Part shown: piece by piece, positions 11,344 through 22,730 of the stretch
Layout: each line of letters opens with the position of its first letter
Numbering within the stretch: position 1 is the first letter of the stretch
NCBI GenBank assembly: GCA_004794655.1
Contig: SMMW01000522.1
Coordinates: forward strand, 3,658,001 to 3,722,000
Source: Marisa cornuarietis
Lineage: Eukaryota > Mollusca > Gastropoda > Architaenioglossa > Ampullariidae
Length of the DNA stretch: 64,000 nucleotides
Direction: 5' to 3'
The notes under the pieces: model-generated
Seen by the model: only the letters and a program-made list of their open reading frames with translations
Database searches by the model: none
What the model was told of the DNA's origin: nothing
Program-made: the position numbers and the translations under genes

Positions 11344-11807
11344 GGCCATGATGCTTGATCCTCTTTTATGTAAAGGTTAAGAATATCCTAAACGATATAC
11401 TACGGATGTCTTAAGTCGCAAAATTTTACCATAACGTTTACAATCCTCTTTATATTTAGCTGAGATTTCTTTGACGACAGGCATTGGGAAAATTGAAGTC
11501 AAAAAATAGCCTGCATTATCCGTAGAAACTGCTGGATTTTCTTTTTTGGACAAGTTTCGAATATCCTATACAATACATTACAAACGTCTTAAGAAGCAAC
11601 ATTTAACCATAAATTTTAAAATCCAATTTAGAATTAGCTCAAATTTATTTGAGTTCGATATATTATGGACGTCATTAGACGCAACATTTAACCATAACTT
11701 TTACAGTCCCCTTCAGATTTAGCTCAAATTTGATTGACTACAGGCATTGGAAGAGTGATAGTCAATGATAGCCTTCATCATCCGTAGAAGCTACTTGATC
11801 TTCTTTT

Positions 11808-12400
11808 AATAATAATAATAAACGCAATATTTGTATCTACTCACACTTCTAAGAAGTATGCTTTTAGCGCATGAAAAACAAGAACGAGACATGGGCAACA
11901 AACGAGGGACAGAAAAAAACCCCAAATAAAATACTGAAAGATAAACAACAGTACGAATAAAAACAAATACAGAAAACGCAAAGAGAAACCAAGTAACAAC
12001 GACTGAGAGTATCTTGATTTTGCTTTAAGGAAGACGAGTAAGGAAGTAGCAAATATGCGGAAAAGGGAGGAAGAGTGGGAAAATGGACTAGCATTGTGTG
12101 AACCATGGAGTTTATATTATATGTAACTTCGTGGTGTGAGCTGTTGTTAGGAGTAATGCTTAAGGAAGAGGTGCGTTTTCAATGTACATTTACGGAAAGG
12201 GATCGAGAGAGTTCCATTGTTTCGCTGCACGGTAACTAAAAATCCTGTGAGTATATGTTGTTGTTCTTGTGACAGGAAGAGTTAGGACACGGTCGTCATT
12301 CGAAGAGGTGAGTTGTCTAGCTGGGACGTAAGGGAAGAGAAGTTTAGAGAATCACAGACAACTTGTACTGAATGCGTAAACAGATGAGTAGCCAATGTTT
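11808..12400 (-). mobile_element. L2/CR1-like LINE 3' end (TTATTA-tail family), degraded
   Basis: A TAATAATAATAA tail leads into a degraded version of the 3' UTR and the last coding codons seen more clearly at 12421-13083 and 21800-22655. Blocks recur, for example GTAATGCTTAAGGAAGAGGT and the AGTTCCATTGTTT segment. Confidence 0.75.
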
Positions 12401-12420
12401 GTTTGAGTACATGGAAAGGA

Positions 12421-13083
12421 TAATAATAATAAATGACGATTTTTATAGCGCATATTCACACTCATAGAGAACATGCTCTTAACGCTTAAAACAAGGAAGA
12501 GACATGGACTAAATGGATAGAACACGAGGGGCATAAGAATAAATGACAATACTGACGACAAACAGAAAGCAAAGATGGAAAACACAAAAAGACACCAAGT
12601 AACAGAACATAGAAAATATAGCGATTCTGCAGAGAAAGATGGGTAGAAAATTAGCAAGAGCAGAAGGGGGAGGGTAAGAAGGACGAGCATTGTGTGGACT
12701 GTGTTAGGAGTAATGCTCAAGGAAGAGGTGCGTTTTCAGTGCAGATTTGAAGGATTCAGTTGTAGGAAGGTAGCGGATATGGAAAGGGAGAGAGTTCCAT
12801 TGTTTTGCTGCACAGTAACAAAAAATCCTGTGACCATTTGTTGTTGTTCTGGTGACAGGAACAGTGAGGATACGGTCATCTGACGAAGAGCGTAGTTGTC
12901 TGGCTGGGATGTAAGGGATGAGAAGTTCAGAGAAATAATCAGGACAGGAGCCTGCGAAGAAATTAAAACACAGCACAGACAGTTTGTACTGAATGCGAGA
13001 ACGGATGGGTAGCCAGTGTAGAAAACGAAGGAGAGGAGTAGCATGGTCCCTTTTCGTGTTGGTAGCGCGTGTAGAGAGAATGA
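12421..13083 (-). mobile_element. L2/CR1-like LINE 3' end (TTATTA-tail family)
   Basis: Reverse-strand copy. After the tail and 3' UTR, the terminal coding part reads LCFNFFAGSCPDYFSELL, then AAKQWNSLPFHIRYLPTTES and FKSALKTHLFLEHYS, the usual C-terminus of L2/CR1-type RT polyproteins. The copy is truncated soon after and has an internal deletion near 13055. Confidence 0.85.
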
Positions 13084-13399
13084 TGAGAGGAAACCAATAA
13101 TAGCCGTCATACGTACAATCTGCGTGATCTTTTTATGTGTAAGTGTTTAGACTATCCTACGCGACAGATTACAGACGTCTTTAGACGCAACTTTGAACCA
13201 TAACTTTAACAACTCCCCATAGATTTAGCCCAAATTTTTACTACGATAAGACATTACGGATGTCTTTAGACTCAACATTTAACCATAAATTTTACAATTC
13301 CATTTAGATTTAGCTTACATTTGTTTCACTACAGCAAAAGAATGAGAGGAAATCAATTAAAACCCGCATCATCCGTAGAAAATGCTTCATCTTCTTTTA

Positions 13400-13690
13400 A
13401 TGTGAGTGAAACCAACATCACCTTTGCCTCATCCATCAGGAATCTGGGATTTATTGTTACTGCAGACATGACTCTTGAGAAACAAGTTATAGCTGTCTGT
13501 CTGTCTATTATGAGCGACGTAAGATCACACGCGCTACCAACACTCTTGGCTGTGGGTTTGTTCTTTATCTGCTTGATTAATGCAACTTCTAACTTGCAGG
13601 CTGCCCTTCTTCATAAACTCTAGAAAGTACATAACTCTGCTGCAGTCTGGTGCTAAGAGCAAGGAAGCGGGGCGCTGATTTATTTTTTCT
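13400..13690 (+). mobile_element. L2-like LINE internal fragment
   Basis: Forward-strand fragment reading NITFASSIRNLGFIV, TADMTLEKQV, and after frame loss LSIMSDVRSHALPTLL. It represents the region just upstream of the 3' end present in the TTATTA-tail family. It breaks at GTGCTAAGAGCAAGGAAGC near 13650. Confidence 0.65.
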
Positions 13691-14279
13691 AAACGTCTTA
13701 GTGAAGGCGAAAACTTCGGAAGCCTTCGGAAGTGTGACGTCAGCGACCTTGACAGTCCGCGCTAAGCCAAACCTCGGATTTCTGTCTTTGCCAGCTACGA
13801 AACCTTGTTATGTGGCTAAGCTCAGCTATGCTTAAACACAAAGAAGAGCTGCATTAAGTTAATGGTGACAAGCAAAATAACTCAAGACCCAAAACTTAAG
13901 ATGGGTAGCGGTGATTGTAAGATAGGCATTGCGTCCGCAAATGCGTGTTATACATTAATCGCCCTTTTCTAATCTGGAGCAACTCTCACTTGGAAAACAT
14001 CCGAACGAGATTAAAAATTCATCAGCATCTACTTTCAACTTGAGTTCTATTATTATGGCATCAACAAGTATGAATCAAAGAGAATGCGACGGCTTGGCTC
14101 CTACAGCTGTGGGTGATCACGCCTGCAACGCGCAACAACTTACATGTGTTAAAGTAAGTGTGATTCATTTAACTGACTGTTATTGTGTCCAAAAAGATGC
14201 TACAACAAATGCAAGCAAAGCGCGCGAAAATAACGTAATGTGAACGAAACCCCTAAACGACTTTACAGCGATAGATGCC
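13691..14279. other. Intergenic sequence without recognised gene
   Basis: Short open frames only; no domain, splice pattern or repeat that I recognise. Confidence 0.5.
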
Positions 14280-14280
14280 C

Positions 14281-14312
<32 letters not shown>

Positions 14313-14688
14313 TCCATTTGTAATGCACAGGTATCCATTCGGAAGAATGCTCATTGCGCAGCAAAAACAAAATAAATAAAAAATAAGAAAAAAATTAAGT
14401 AAATAAATATATAAACACCAGGAAAGTAAAAATAAAAGACAGAAGTGTTCCTTGGTTGTTTAAGTTTAAGTCCGTCTTAAATAAACAGATGGGTCTTCAG
14501 TCTTTTTCGAAACGTGGTTGGTGAGGTGATGGTGGACAATGACAATGGCAGAGCATTCCACAGTTTAGGTGCCGCGTTTTTGAAGGCCCTGGCACCAGTG
14601 CGCTTCTTGTTTGTGTCTTCTACTGCAGGGAGACAGAAGCGTGACTGGGAGCCAGAGCGCAGACCACGTGACGGCTGGTAAGGAGGAA

Positions 14689-16329
14689 CTACCTCTTGTA
14701 GTCAGGAGCAGTTTTAAACATGCAGGACTGTGCAATCGAAAGCACTTTGTGATCAATGCGCTTGTTCACTGGGAGCCAGTGAAGGCTCTGTAGGATAGGG
14801 GTGATGTGCTCAGTGGACGACTTTGCACGGGTGACAATCCTTGCGGCTGTGTTTTGAACTCTTTGGAGTCGATCCAACTGCGTAGCAGGTATACCCCACA
14901 ATGCACTATTACAGTAGTGTAATCTTGATATGATGGTAGCCACAGCAAGTGACTTGGCAGCAGCTTGAGTCAGCATGGGCCGTAGTCTACCTAAAGTCCT
15001 CAAAAAGTAGTAGGATTTTGCCACAACAGAACTAATATGGTTACACATGGAGAGCTCTGCATCAATAAACAGCCCTAGGTCCCGCACACAGTCAGCAAAG
15101 GCTATGGAGGCGTCACCGACCTGCACGGCACTAATGCCGATCTGCTCCCTTCTGGCCTTGGGGCCGCACAGTAACGCTTCTGTCTTGTCGTCGTTGAGTT
15201 TAAGACGATTTCTGGTCATCCATGCCTTCACCGCAACGCAACAAGATTCAAGTCGTTGAAGCGCATTCCTAGCCACTGCTGGGTCGGGGGGAAAACTGTT
15301 CAGAATCTGTGTATCGTCCGCAAAGAACTGACGTCCCATCTGAAAGCGTTCAATTACCTGTCCAAGCTGTGAAGTATATACCGAAAATAATAATGGACCC
15401 AGAACGGATCCCTGTGGTACGCCACACACCAGAGGAACTGCCTCAGAGCTTGCAGAGCCGACAATCACTCTCTGAGATCTATCGGCAAGATAGAAGTCAA
15501 TCCACTGCAGCGCAGCGCCCTGGATACCAGCCTCTGACGACAGTCTCTGGAGCAGCAGGCGGTGGTTGATGGTGTCAAATGCACTACTCAGATCGAGTAA
15601 TACTAACAGCACTAAGTTGCCAGAGTTTACACTACAAAGAATGTCATTGGTCACACGAAGAAGAGCAGTTTCTGTGCTGAAGCCAGGACGATACGCTGAC
15701 TGAAATTTATCTAAGCAGCCATGAGTAATAAAATGTGTCATACGCTGTTCTGCGACCACCCTCTCAAGAAGCTTGGAAATATATGATAAATTTGACACTG
15801 GACGATAGTTTTTACAGTCAGAGGGATTCAGGTTTGCCTTTTTCAACAAGGGCTTGACAACAGCCTGTTTAAAACACAGTGGAACACAACCTGCTCTCAA
15901 ACTGGCATTAATAATGTCCAAAATGACAGGAAATAAAATGTCCAAAAGTTGAATAATAAATTTAGTTGGTACAGGATCGACAGCACATGAAGTTTTTGTT
16001 GATCTTGCTACAAGTTTCCTCAAGTAGCTCTCATCAATAGACGTGAAAGAAGTCAGTGGAACACCAGCAAATGGCACAGAATAGTCTTCCTCACACTCTG
16101 GCAACTCACAAGCTGCACTCTCAAGTCCAGCACTAATTTCCTTTATCTTATTAACAAAGAAGGAAGACAGCTGATCAGCAGCTGACTTGACATCCACCTC
16201 AGGAAGAACCGGACTAGTTCCGTTCTTACCCAGCAAGCTGTTCACAATGTCAAAACTCTTTCTGGGATTTCCACTCGCAGCCTCTAGCTGCTCCTGCACG
16301 AATAACGATTTAGCCTTTTTACAGCACAA
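14689..16329 (-). pseudogene. L2-like reverse transcriptase
   Basis: An open stretch of 546 residues covers linker, complete RT and most of the C-terminal region. Catalytic FADD is intact, and the RT blocks LLDLSSAFDTI and GVPQGSVLGPLLF are complete. The frame is lost at APDYKR, where related copies read APDY(L/K)QEVVPPYQPS, so the last 70 or so residues lie in another frame down to about 14475. Confidence 0.85.
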
Positions 16330-16691
16330 ACATATTTATTTCTGGCTAACTTATACAGCTGTCTGTCAATCTCAAGTTTGGTCTTCTTCCACTTTTTCTC
16401 TGCCAGCTGTCTTTGTTTCTTGGCTTCACTCACCCCCTCACAAAACCACGCACAATCTGGTCTATCTACAACAATTTTGCTAACTGCAGGAGCATGCTTA
16501 TCAAGCAGCCCTGTTAGAGTCTGATTATATAACTCTGCTAACTCATCAACATCTGTGGGAGGATCTAATAACAACTTTGACTGAAGCAGGTCTTCTCTAA
16601 AAGCGTTCAGGTCAATCTTCTTCAAATTTCTACACAAAACAGATGTCTTTTTACGCCTTGGTCGAGAAAGATCAGTCACCAAGGACTGCAC
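16284..16691 (-). pseudogene. L2-like linker between endonuclease and RT
   Basis: This is a 135-residue piece starting QSLVTDLSRPRRKKT. It follows the endonuclease in a shifted frame and overlaps the RT frame by 46 bases, so one frameshift lies on each side. It contains AWFCEGVSEAKKQRQLAEKK, a typical basic region of this LINE group. Confidence 0.75.
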
Positions 16692-17386
16692 ACAATGGTC
16701 TGAAATAAAAAAAAATCCTCGACAACAGCTGACTTGACCAGTGACTCTGATGGCGCATGAGTGATAACCCAGTCAAGAATGTGTCCAAGTCTATGAGTTG
16801 GTTTTTCAATCAGCTGACAAAGACCACGGCTAGCTAAAGCCTCAATCAACCGCTTCACATCACTATCTTGAGGTCTATCAAAATGAAAATTTACATCCCC
16901 CAAAATAAGAAGCTTCTCCTTTGTGAGTAAACTGTCCAGCAGCATGGCAAACTCCTCATGAAACAATGAATCTGAAAGGTGATTCTTTTTAGATGTAGGA
17001 GGTCTATATAAACAAATGATCTCTAATGTCTTCTTGGCTAATGTCAGTCTTGCTGTTATGTACTCAAAGGACCTGTACTGTGTTTGTCTCTTCAGCACTG
17101 TAAACTTCAGGTGTAGTTTAAATAAGACACCAACTCCACCTCCACTCCTACCACTCCTGGGATTATGTGCAAACGTATAGCCCTGTGGTGTAAGGTCTTT
17201 GATTACTGGTTCATCGCCTATCTCTTTTAACCATGTCTCTGACAAGAAAAAAGCATCAAAGTCATTTTCCAGCACTAAATCATGAATGTCGACAGCCTTG
17301 TTGCAGACTGACTGCACATTTAAGTGACCAACACATATACTTGTCACATTTTTCGTTTCTATTGAAAGTCCCCCACTCTTTGACAA
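16676..17386 (-). pseudogene. L2-like apurinic endonuclease
   Basis: This open stretch begins at a TTG; the real frame continues upstream as NENFPLSKSGG to about 17550. It carries the endonuclease catalytic landmarks GHLNVQS, LSETWLK (catalytic Glu) and LILGDVNFHF (Asp and Asn). The final SDH block is damaged: DFFLFQTIVCSPW stands where DHC is expected. Confidence 0.8.
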
Positions 17387-17600
17387 AGGAAAATTCTCAT
17401 TAAAATTTAGGACACATTTCTTTTTCCCACCATTTGTACCTCGTATGGTGCTTAGGTGTAGTGGTGGTGGAAATTTACGTTTGTCGTTAAGACCGTATTT
17501 CCTCAGCCGGCGCTGAACTCCTCCTCTCCTACCTCTCTTTCGCTTTTTTTCTGATGGACGGCCGAGTCTTTAGGTAGGATATCAGTTGGAAAGGTGGAAG

Positions 17601-18112
17601 TATCAGGGTGGAGGGTCGCCGAAGTCGAAGAGAGTGCGAGAAGGTACTCACGGCTGTACAACATAGTGGAGGTCCGCCATCTTGTTAGTCAGTTTCACAC
17701 GAAGTCCAAGAAAATATACAAAACACAGCACAACCAAGCACACTGCATAACGTTCACAAGGAGGGGAGGGGAGACCGGGTAGGATCGATATTTGAGAGGG
17801 GTGTGAGGTTGGGCATTGGTTGGTGTTGTGTATGATTTATGAAGTGGGGTGTGGGTTAGGGGTAGGGTTAGGGTTAAGTTTTATTGTAGAGGACAGATGT
17901 TGAGGACTGGTCGAGTGACGTGATGGTGATTGACATGGAGTTGTGTTAAACTATTGGCTGGTTTTAGTCGTTAAATTATTGGCTGGTTTTATCATGTGAT
18001 ATTTGGCGCGGAAAAGTTTTGATTTGATGTGAGCAGACGATAGAAATTCGAGAGGATTGAAGATAGCGAGTGTGCGTGGAAATTTCGCGACAATTTGTGG
18101 TGCGATTGTGGA
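17601..18112. other. G-rich intergenic stretch with a telomere-like motif
   Basis: Positions 17855-17876 read TTAGGGG, TAGGG, TTAGGG, TTA, a short interstitial telomere-like run. A direct repeat (ATTGGCTGGTTTTA) occurs at about 17953 and 17977. Part may be the 5' UTR of the LINE to its left. Confidence 0.5.
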
Positions 18113-18520
18113 ATTCCTGTCACCAGAACAACAACCTATGGTCACAGGACTTTTGGCTACTGTGCTGCAAAACAATGGAACTCTCTCCCTTTCCATATCC
18201 GCCACCTTCCTACAATTGAATCCTTCAAATCTGCACTGAAAACGCACCTCTTCCTTGAGCATTACTCCTAACACAGTCCACAATGCTAGTCCTTACCCCC
18301 CACTTCCCTCTTGCTACTTTACCCATCACTATTTTTCTCTGTTCCTGTTACCTGATGCCTTTGCTATCTGTTTCGTCGTCAGTACTGTCGTTTTCTTTCG
18401 TCCCCTGTGTTCTGTATCTACTTGTCCACGTCTCTTCCCCATTTTAAGCGCTATGAGCATGCTCTCTATGAGTGTGAATATGCGCTATAAAAATCTTCAC
18501 TATTATTATTATTATTATTA
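18113..18520 (+). mobile_element. L2/CR1-like LINE 3' end (TTATTA-tail family)
   Basis: Forward copy from TTCCTGTCACCAGAAC through the coding end (AKQWNSLPFHIRHLPT-type sequence, here NNGTLSLSISATF in the shifted frame) and the 3' UTR block AGTGTGAATATGCGCTATAA to a (TTA)n tail. It is 5'-truncated. Confidence 0.85.
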
Positions 18521-18817
18521 ATTTAAGGAAAGGTTGAGAGGTGCAGAGTCTGGAAAATATAGTAGAAAGAAGTTTAGGATGGATGCAGAAGTGACAAGGT
18601 TGTTTGTGTTGAGTTTAGTCGAAGACTTTGATTTGTTTTTTGAGTTTTTACGTGAATGTGGATTGTGAAGGATTCTTCGAAGATGGGGAAGGCGACTTCA
18701 GGAAACATTTTGTTCATTTCTGGATATTATTTCTCGGAATAATTGGAGGAAGGATTTGAAGAAGATGAAGGAGACGATATCAGGGAAGTTTAGCGAGGAG
18801 AGAGAGCAGAAGATGAG

Positions 18818-18847
18818 TGACGTAATAGTGACGTCACTAATTTGCAT
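18818..18847. promoter_or_regulatory. Cluster of CRE and octamer motifs
   Basis: TGACGTAA (18818-18825), palindromic TGACGTCA (18829-18836) and ATTTGCAT (18840-18847) lie within 30 bases, followed by CTCCGCC. These are the known CREB/ATF and POU binding sequences. No gene start is visible downstream; this could be a LINE 5' UTR promoter or an old regulatory element. Confidence 0.35.
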
Positions 18848-19470
18848 AGCTCCGCCTACAGGTAAGCCATTTTTGTTATGGCGTCGCAAAACCACCTATA
18901 AGAAAGCTGTTCCGTGAACCCTAACAATACGATAAGCTAAACTAACTAAGCAATTAATATGAAGAAAACAGTAATAAAGCTAAAATACTAGCGATCGAGC
19001 TACGGCAAGTCGCCCTCGTGGTGATTGTCCTTGACCTTTATGATACCTTTCTAGGTATAGCTTGCATCGTCTGGACATTTAGTGTCATTGGCAGATTCGA
19101 ACATAAATACGGCAAGATTCGACCACGTGCCCATCACGAAATTCCTCACACGCTTGCACAAAGCCAACAACGAGAAACAAGATCGTATCATCTCACAAAG
19201 TTCTTTTGAAGTCAGTTTCACACAAGAAATAGTGGCGCACACCATCCGAAGGTGTCACAATACGTACGTGTAACGGTTCTTTTTTAATTAGGATTCATAG
19301 CCAGTATGATATAACTGGTGTAACACGCGCTTTGTACGCGTTTCTTTCAGATTTTTATATAAAAAAGAGTATGCTTTCAATCTTTAAGGCAAAATTCTAA
19401 TTTTCACAAATGTGAAAACGTGATCTGCAGAGAACTGTGAGTTATACTGACTGAACACACAGAGGTATGC

Positions 19471-19518
<48 letters not shown>
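19471..19518. repeat. (CA)n microsatellite
   Basis: Pure CA tract. Confidence 0.98.
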
Positions 19519-19520
<2 letters not shown>

Positions 19521-20608
19521 CGCGCGCAGACAAACACAGACGCACGCCACACGACAGATTTGCTACTTTTTCGTAAATCGATCGGTGGTGGAAAGGGTTT
19601 CGACTTCATCTGCGCACCTGCGCATACACACACCCTATAGATGCAAGAAAAAATTAGGCCTAAGTCCTCGCCTTAGCCCACATCGAACTGCAAACAAGAG
19701 TTGTACTTATTTTTTTCCCCAAAATTAACATCTAAAATCTTAAACTAAAAACGGCTTATCAACACAACCGCACACGCGTGTGAGCGCACAATACATACCA
19801 TGCAGAAACACCCATGCACGCACGCAGTGCCGGATTAAGCACTGTGGAGGCTCATAGGCAGTCAAACTTTTGGGGCCCCCCCGAAGCCCCGACCCATATT
19901 GCAATTTGCACAGTTCACCCTCAATTATTTTCTTAGTTTCTTTCAGTTTAGTTTATATTTTCCATTTCACTGTCATCCATGGATACACCTGTGTAAGTGT
20001 GTGCATGTGTGTACGCGTGCGCGCACGCGTACGACGATTGTGTGTGAATGTCTGTGCGCGTGCATGTACGTGCGCATTTGTGTACGCGTGTGATGACGCA
20101 TGCAGGGCCGCCGAGAGCCAGCACGGGCCCCGGGACAGACGACTCTCCGGGCAACTTGTAATTGTAATCGTAAATTATTTTCCGAGTATATAATATGTTT
20201 ACAATTCGATTGTCAATATCTACATTTCATTCAGTAACGAAATATAGACTGTAAACATTAGGACAAGTGAACTGTTATCTACATCACTACTTGACATAAA
20301 ATTGTGTACACGTGAATGGTTAGTAAATAAGGAAAAATGATGTTAAAGGATCAAACGTGAAGCACCCCGCTCCATAGAAAACCTCCCCAGAGTAATGAAG
20401 GTCTGTTATGTCAACAGCAATGTCAAAAGCTCGACAGATTCGTTAATACCCTCATTAAAAAAGTCTTTGCTGCTACGAACAACAGAGCACATCAGTTATC
20501 TTTTTTTTATCAACTTACATAACAAACGAGGCAAACAGGCAGCACCAATCGAAAGTCCCTTCCTATATTTAATTCATTTATTCCTTTAGCAAAACTACAC
20601 GCGCGCGA

Positions 20609-20609
<1 letters not shown>

Positions 20610-20651
<42 letters not shown>
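20610..20651. repeat. (CA)n microsatellite
   Basis: CA tract inside the hAT-bounded interval. Confidence 0.95.
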
Positions 20652-20652
<1 letters not shown>

Positions 20653-21799
20653 CACACGCTGTTACACACAAACACATAACTGAACTGAACTGCCGCCTTC
20701 AGACTCTCAGAAAGTTTGAATTCCTCCAACTTTTTATCAAGCAAACTCGGTCGACTTCAACCCTCATCAGTAAGTATCAGTTAAAATGCTTGCTCAGTTT
20801 TAGAAGACAAAGCAAATGTTTTAAATACTAATTAGCCAATAACTGTTGTTAATTTTAATATTTAAGTAGATCAAAGGGAGAGGGTTTAAATAGAAATGTT
20901 TAGCATATATTAGCTGACTTGTAGTAGTTCATAGAACAAAGTTATGCAGTACCAATATTGTCATTTTACCTGCTGACTAAAAACTTTGTAAGGCTATATT
21001 TATGAGCTTTTTCTCACAAACTTCATTATTGTCAGTCAATTTGAGACGCTTGCTCGTCACTCTCATTGACAATGATGTTCCTGCCTTGTCAAATGCTATT
21101 TGTCAATAAACAGAAAATCATAGAAGCATAAATTAAAAAAAAAATACAGTACTCACCAAACAAACAAAGTGCAGCATATCTCGGCTTTTCGAGTCTAGAA
21201 GTCAGCGTGCGACAGACAGGAGAGTTCAGTGTGAAAAGATGTTAAACTGTGTGTAGCTTTCTAAAGGTCCAACTGTCCAAGCTTTCTTTGGTCCAAGGAC
21301 TCCGGCCGATTGAAAGGGATGGTCAAACACACGGCGACTTTACTGCTGACTTGTCTACCTATCTCATAAAAATGTCAGTCTACACCTCCACTTGCTCCAA
21401 ACCCCGACCATTTAATTCCCATGAAAGTCCATCCCGTCCAGCCTGTAAAGACTATCCCCCCCCCCTTTCCCTCTTGTTGTGTTGTCAGCAACAATGCATT
21501 CCGGCCCATGGCCGATGGCCGGCATGGGTGGAACTTGTTGTCATCTTAGTCAATGGCCTCTAAACTAAAACAAATCCAACATAATTTGCCTCTACTTTGA
21601 TTGTGGGTGTCAAGACAAGGAGCAATTTAATGAAAACGTAGACAAACTAACACTTATGTCATAGCACATCTGTAAACTTTTCTTTTCCTCCCTTCTTCAT
21701 CGTGAAACAAATATACGTTACACGAAGCTCCTTAAAAACAGATTCAAATATAAGCATGTGATTATTGGAAAAACAAATGTCGCAGCCACCGCAAAACTC

Positions 21800-22655
21800 A
21801 ATAATAATAATAATAATATAATAATAATAATAGTGAAAATTTTTATAGCGCATATTCACACTCATAGAGAGCATGCTCTTAGCGCTTAAAACGAGGAAGA
21901 GACGTGGACTAAGTAGATACAGAACAAAGGGGACGAAAGAAAACGACAGTACTGACAAAACAGAAAACAAAAGGCATCAAGTAACAGGAACAGAAAAATA
22001 TAGTGATTCTGCGAGAAAGATGGGTAAAGTAGCAAGAGGGAAGGGGGCGGGGTTAAGAAGGACTAGCATTTTGTGGACTGTGTTAGGAGTAATGCTCAAG
22101 GAAGAGGTGCGTTTTCAGTGCAGATTTGAAAGATTCAGTTGTAGGAAGGTGGCGGATATGGAAAGGAAGAGAGTTCCATTGTTTTGCAGCACAGTAGCCA
22201 AAAGTCCTGTGACCATAGGTTGTTGTTCTGGTGACAGGAACAGTTAGGATACGGTCGTCAGACGAAAAGCGTAGTTGTCTGGACGGAGAGTAAGGGATGA
22301 GAAGTTCAGAGAAATAGTCAGGACAGGAGCCAGCAAAGAAATTAAAACACAGCACAGACAGTTTGTACTGAATGCGAGAACAGATGGGTAGCCAGTGTAG
22401 CAAACGAAGAAGAGGAGTGACACGGTCCCGTTTCCTTGCTCTAAGCACCAGACGCGCAGCGGAGTTCTGTACTCTCTAGAGTCTCTGAATGAGGTAGTCA
22501 GGGCAGCCTGCCAGCAAGGAGTTGCAGTAGTCAAGTCTAGAAAGAACAAACGCACAGACAAGAGTGTTGGTAGCGCGTGTAGTGAGAAAGTGACGGATAC
22601 CACTGATCTTACGAATCTCATAATAGGCAGACCGACAGACAGATGCTACATGTCT
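21800..22655 (-). mobile_element. L2/CR1-like LINE 3' end (TTATTA-tail family), longest copy
   Basis: Reverse copy with tail (AATAAT)n at 21800, the 3' UTR, then the C-terminal coding region in two frames: LLRLLHWLPICSRIQYKLSV, FNFFAGSCPDYFSELL, AKQWNSLPFHIRHLPT and, further 5', SRLDYCNSLLAGCPDYLIQ. It gives the best view of this family's terminal 200 residues. Single-base shifts separate the frames. Confidence 0.88.
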
Positions 22656-22703
22656 ATAGTAGTATGGGTTATGGCACGCACAGACACAGGTACACACACG
22701 CAT

Positions 22704-22730
22704 TGCACACACACACACACACACACACAG
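22704..22730. repeat. (CA)n microsatellite
   Basis: Short CA tract beside the 5' break of the preceding LINE tail. Confidence 0.9.

Larger units (their letters stand above)
10084..13400. repeat. Diverged tandem array, about 185 bp unit, with LINE insertions
   Basis: The unit carries the ordered blocks CTTTAGATTTAGCTCAAAT, TTTGACTACAGGCATTGG, AGCCTGCATCATCCGTAGAA, GCTTGATCTTCTTTTATGTA, AATATCCTAAACGATA and GACGCAACATTTAACCATAA. I count about 11 units starting near 10084, 10260, 10442, 10530, 10680, 10826, 11427, 11616, 11699, 13201 and 13290. Those near 10442, 11616 and 13201 are short (about 85 bp), lacking everything between ACTAC and the ACGATA block. The array is split by LINE-derived sequence at about 10904-11343 and 11808-13090; each time it resumes where it left off. 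Confidence 0.85.
14280..17600 (-). mobile_element. Long L2/CR1-like LINE (GAT/ATC-tail family)
   Basis: The element reads right to left and ends in a (CATCAT)n tail at 14280-14312. Its polyprotein, now in at least four frames, runs: basic start KRGRRGGVQRRLRKYG (about 17530-17480), endonuclease (GHLNVQSVCNK, SETWLK, GDVNFHF, ILDWVI), linker, reverse transcriptase (LLDLSSAFDTINHRLL, GVPQGSVLGPLLF, FADD near 15315-15327) and C-terminal LHWLPVNKRIDHKVL. The 5' border is not certain; the 5' UTR may extend to about 17700. This is the longest copy of its family here and the parent type of the tails at 27.1, 41.5 and 61.6 kb. Confidence 0.85.

Noticed and set aside
14040..14243. 67-codon ORF ahead of the L2-like tail
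   Set aside because: No family resemblance, and no splice partners in a compatible phase.
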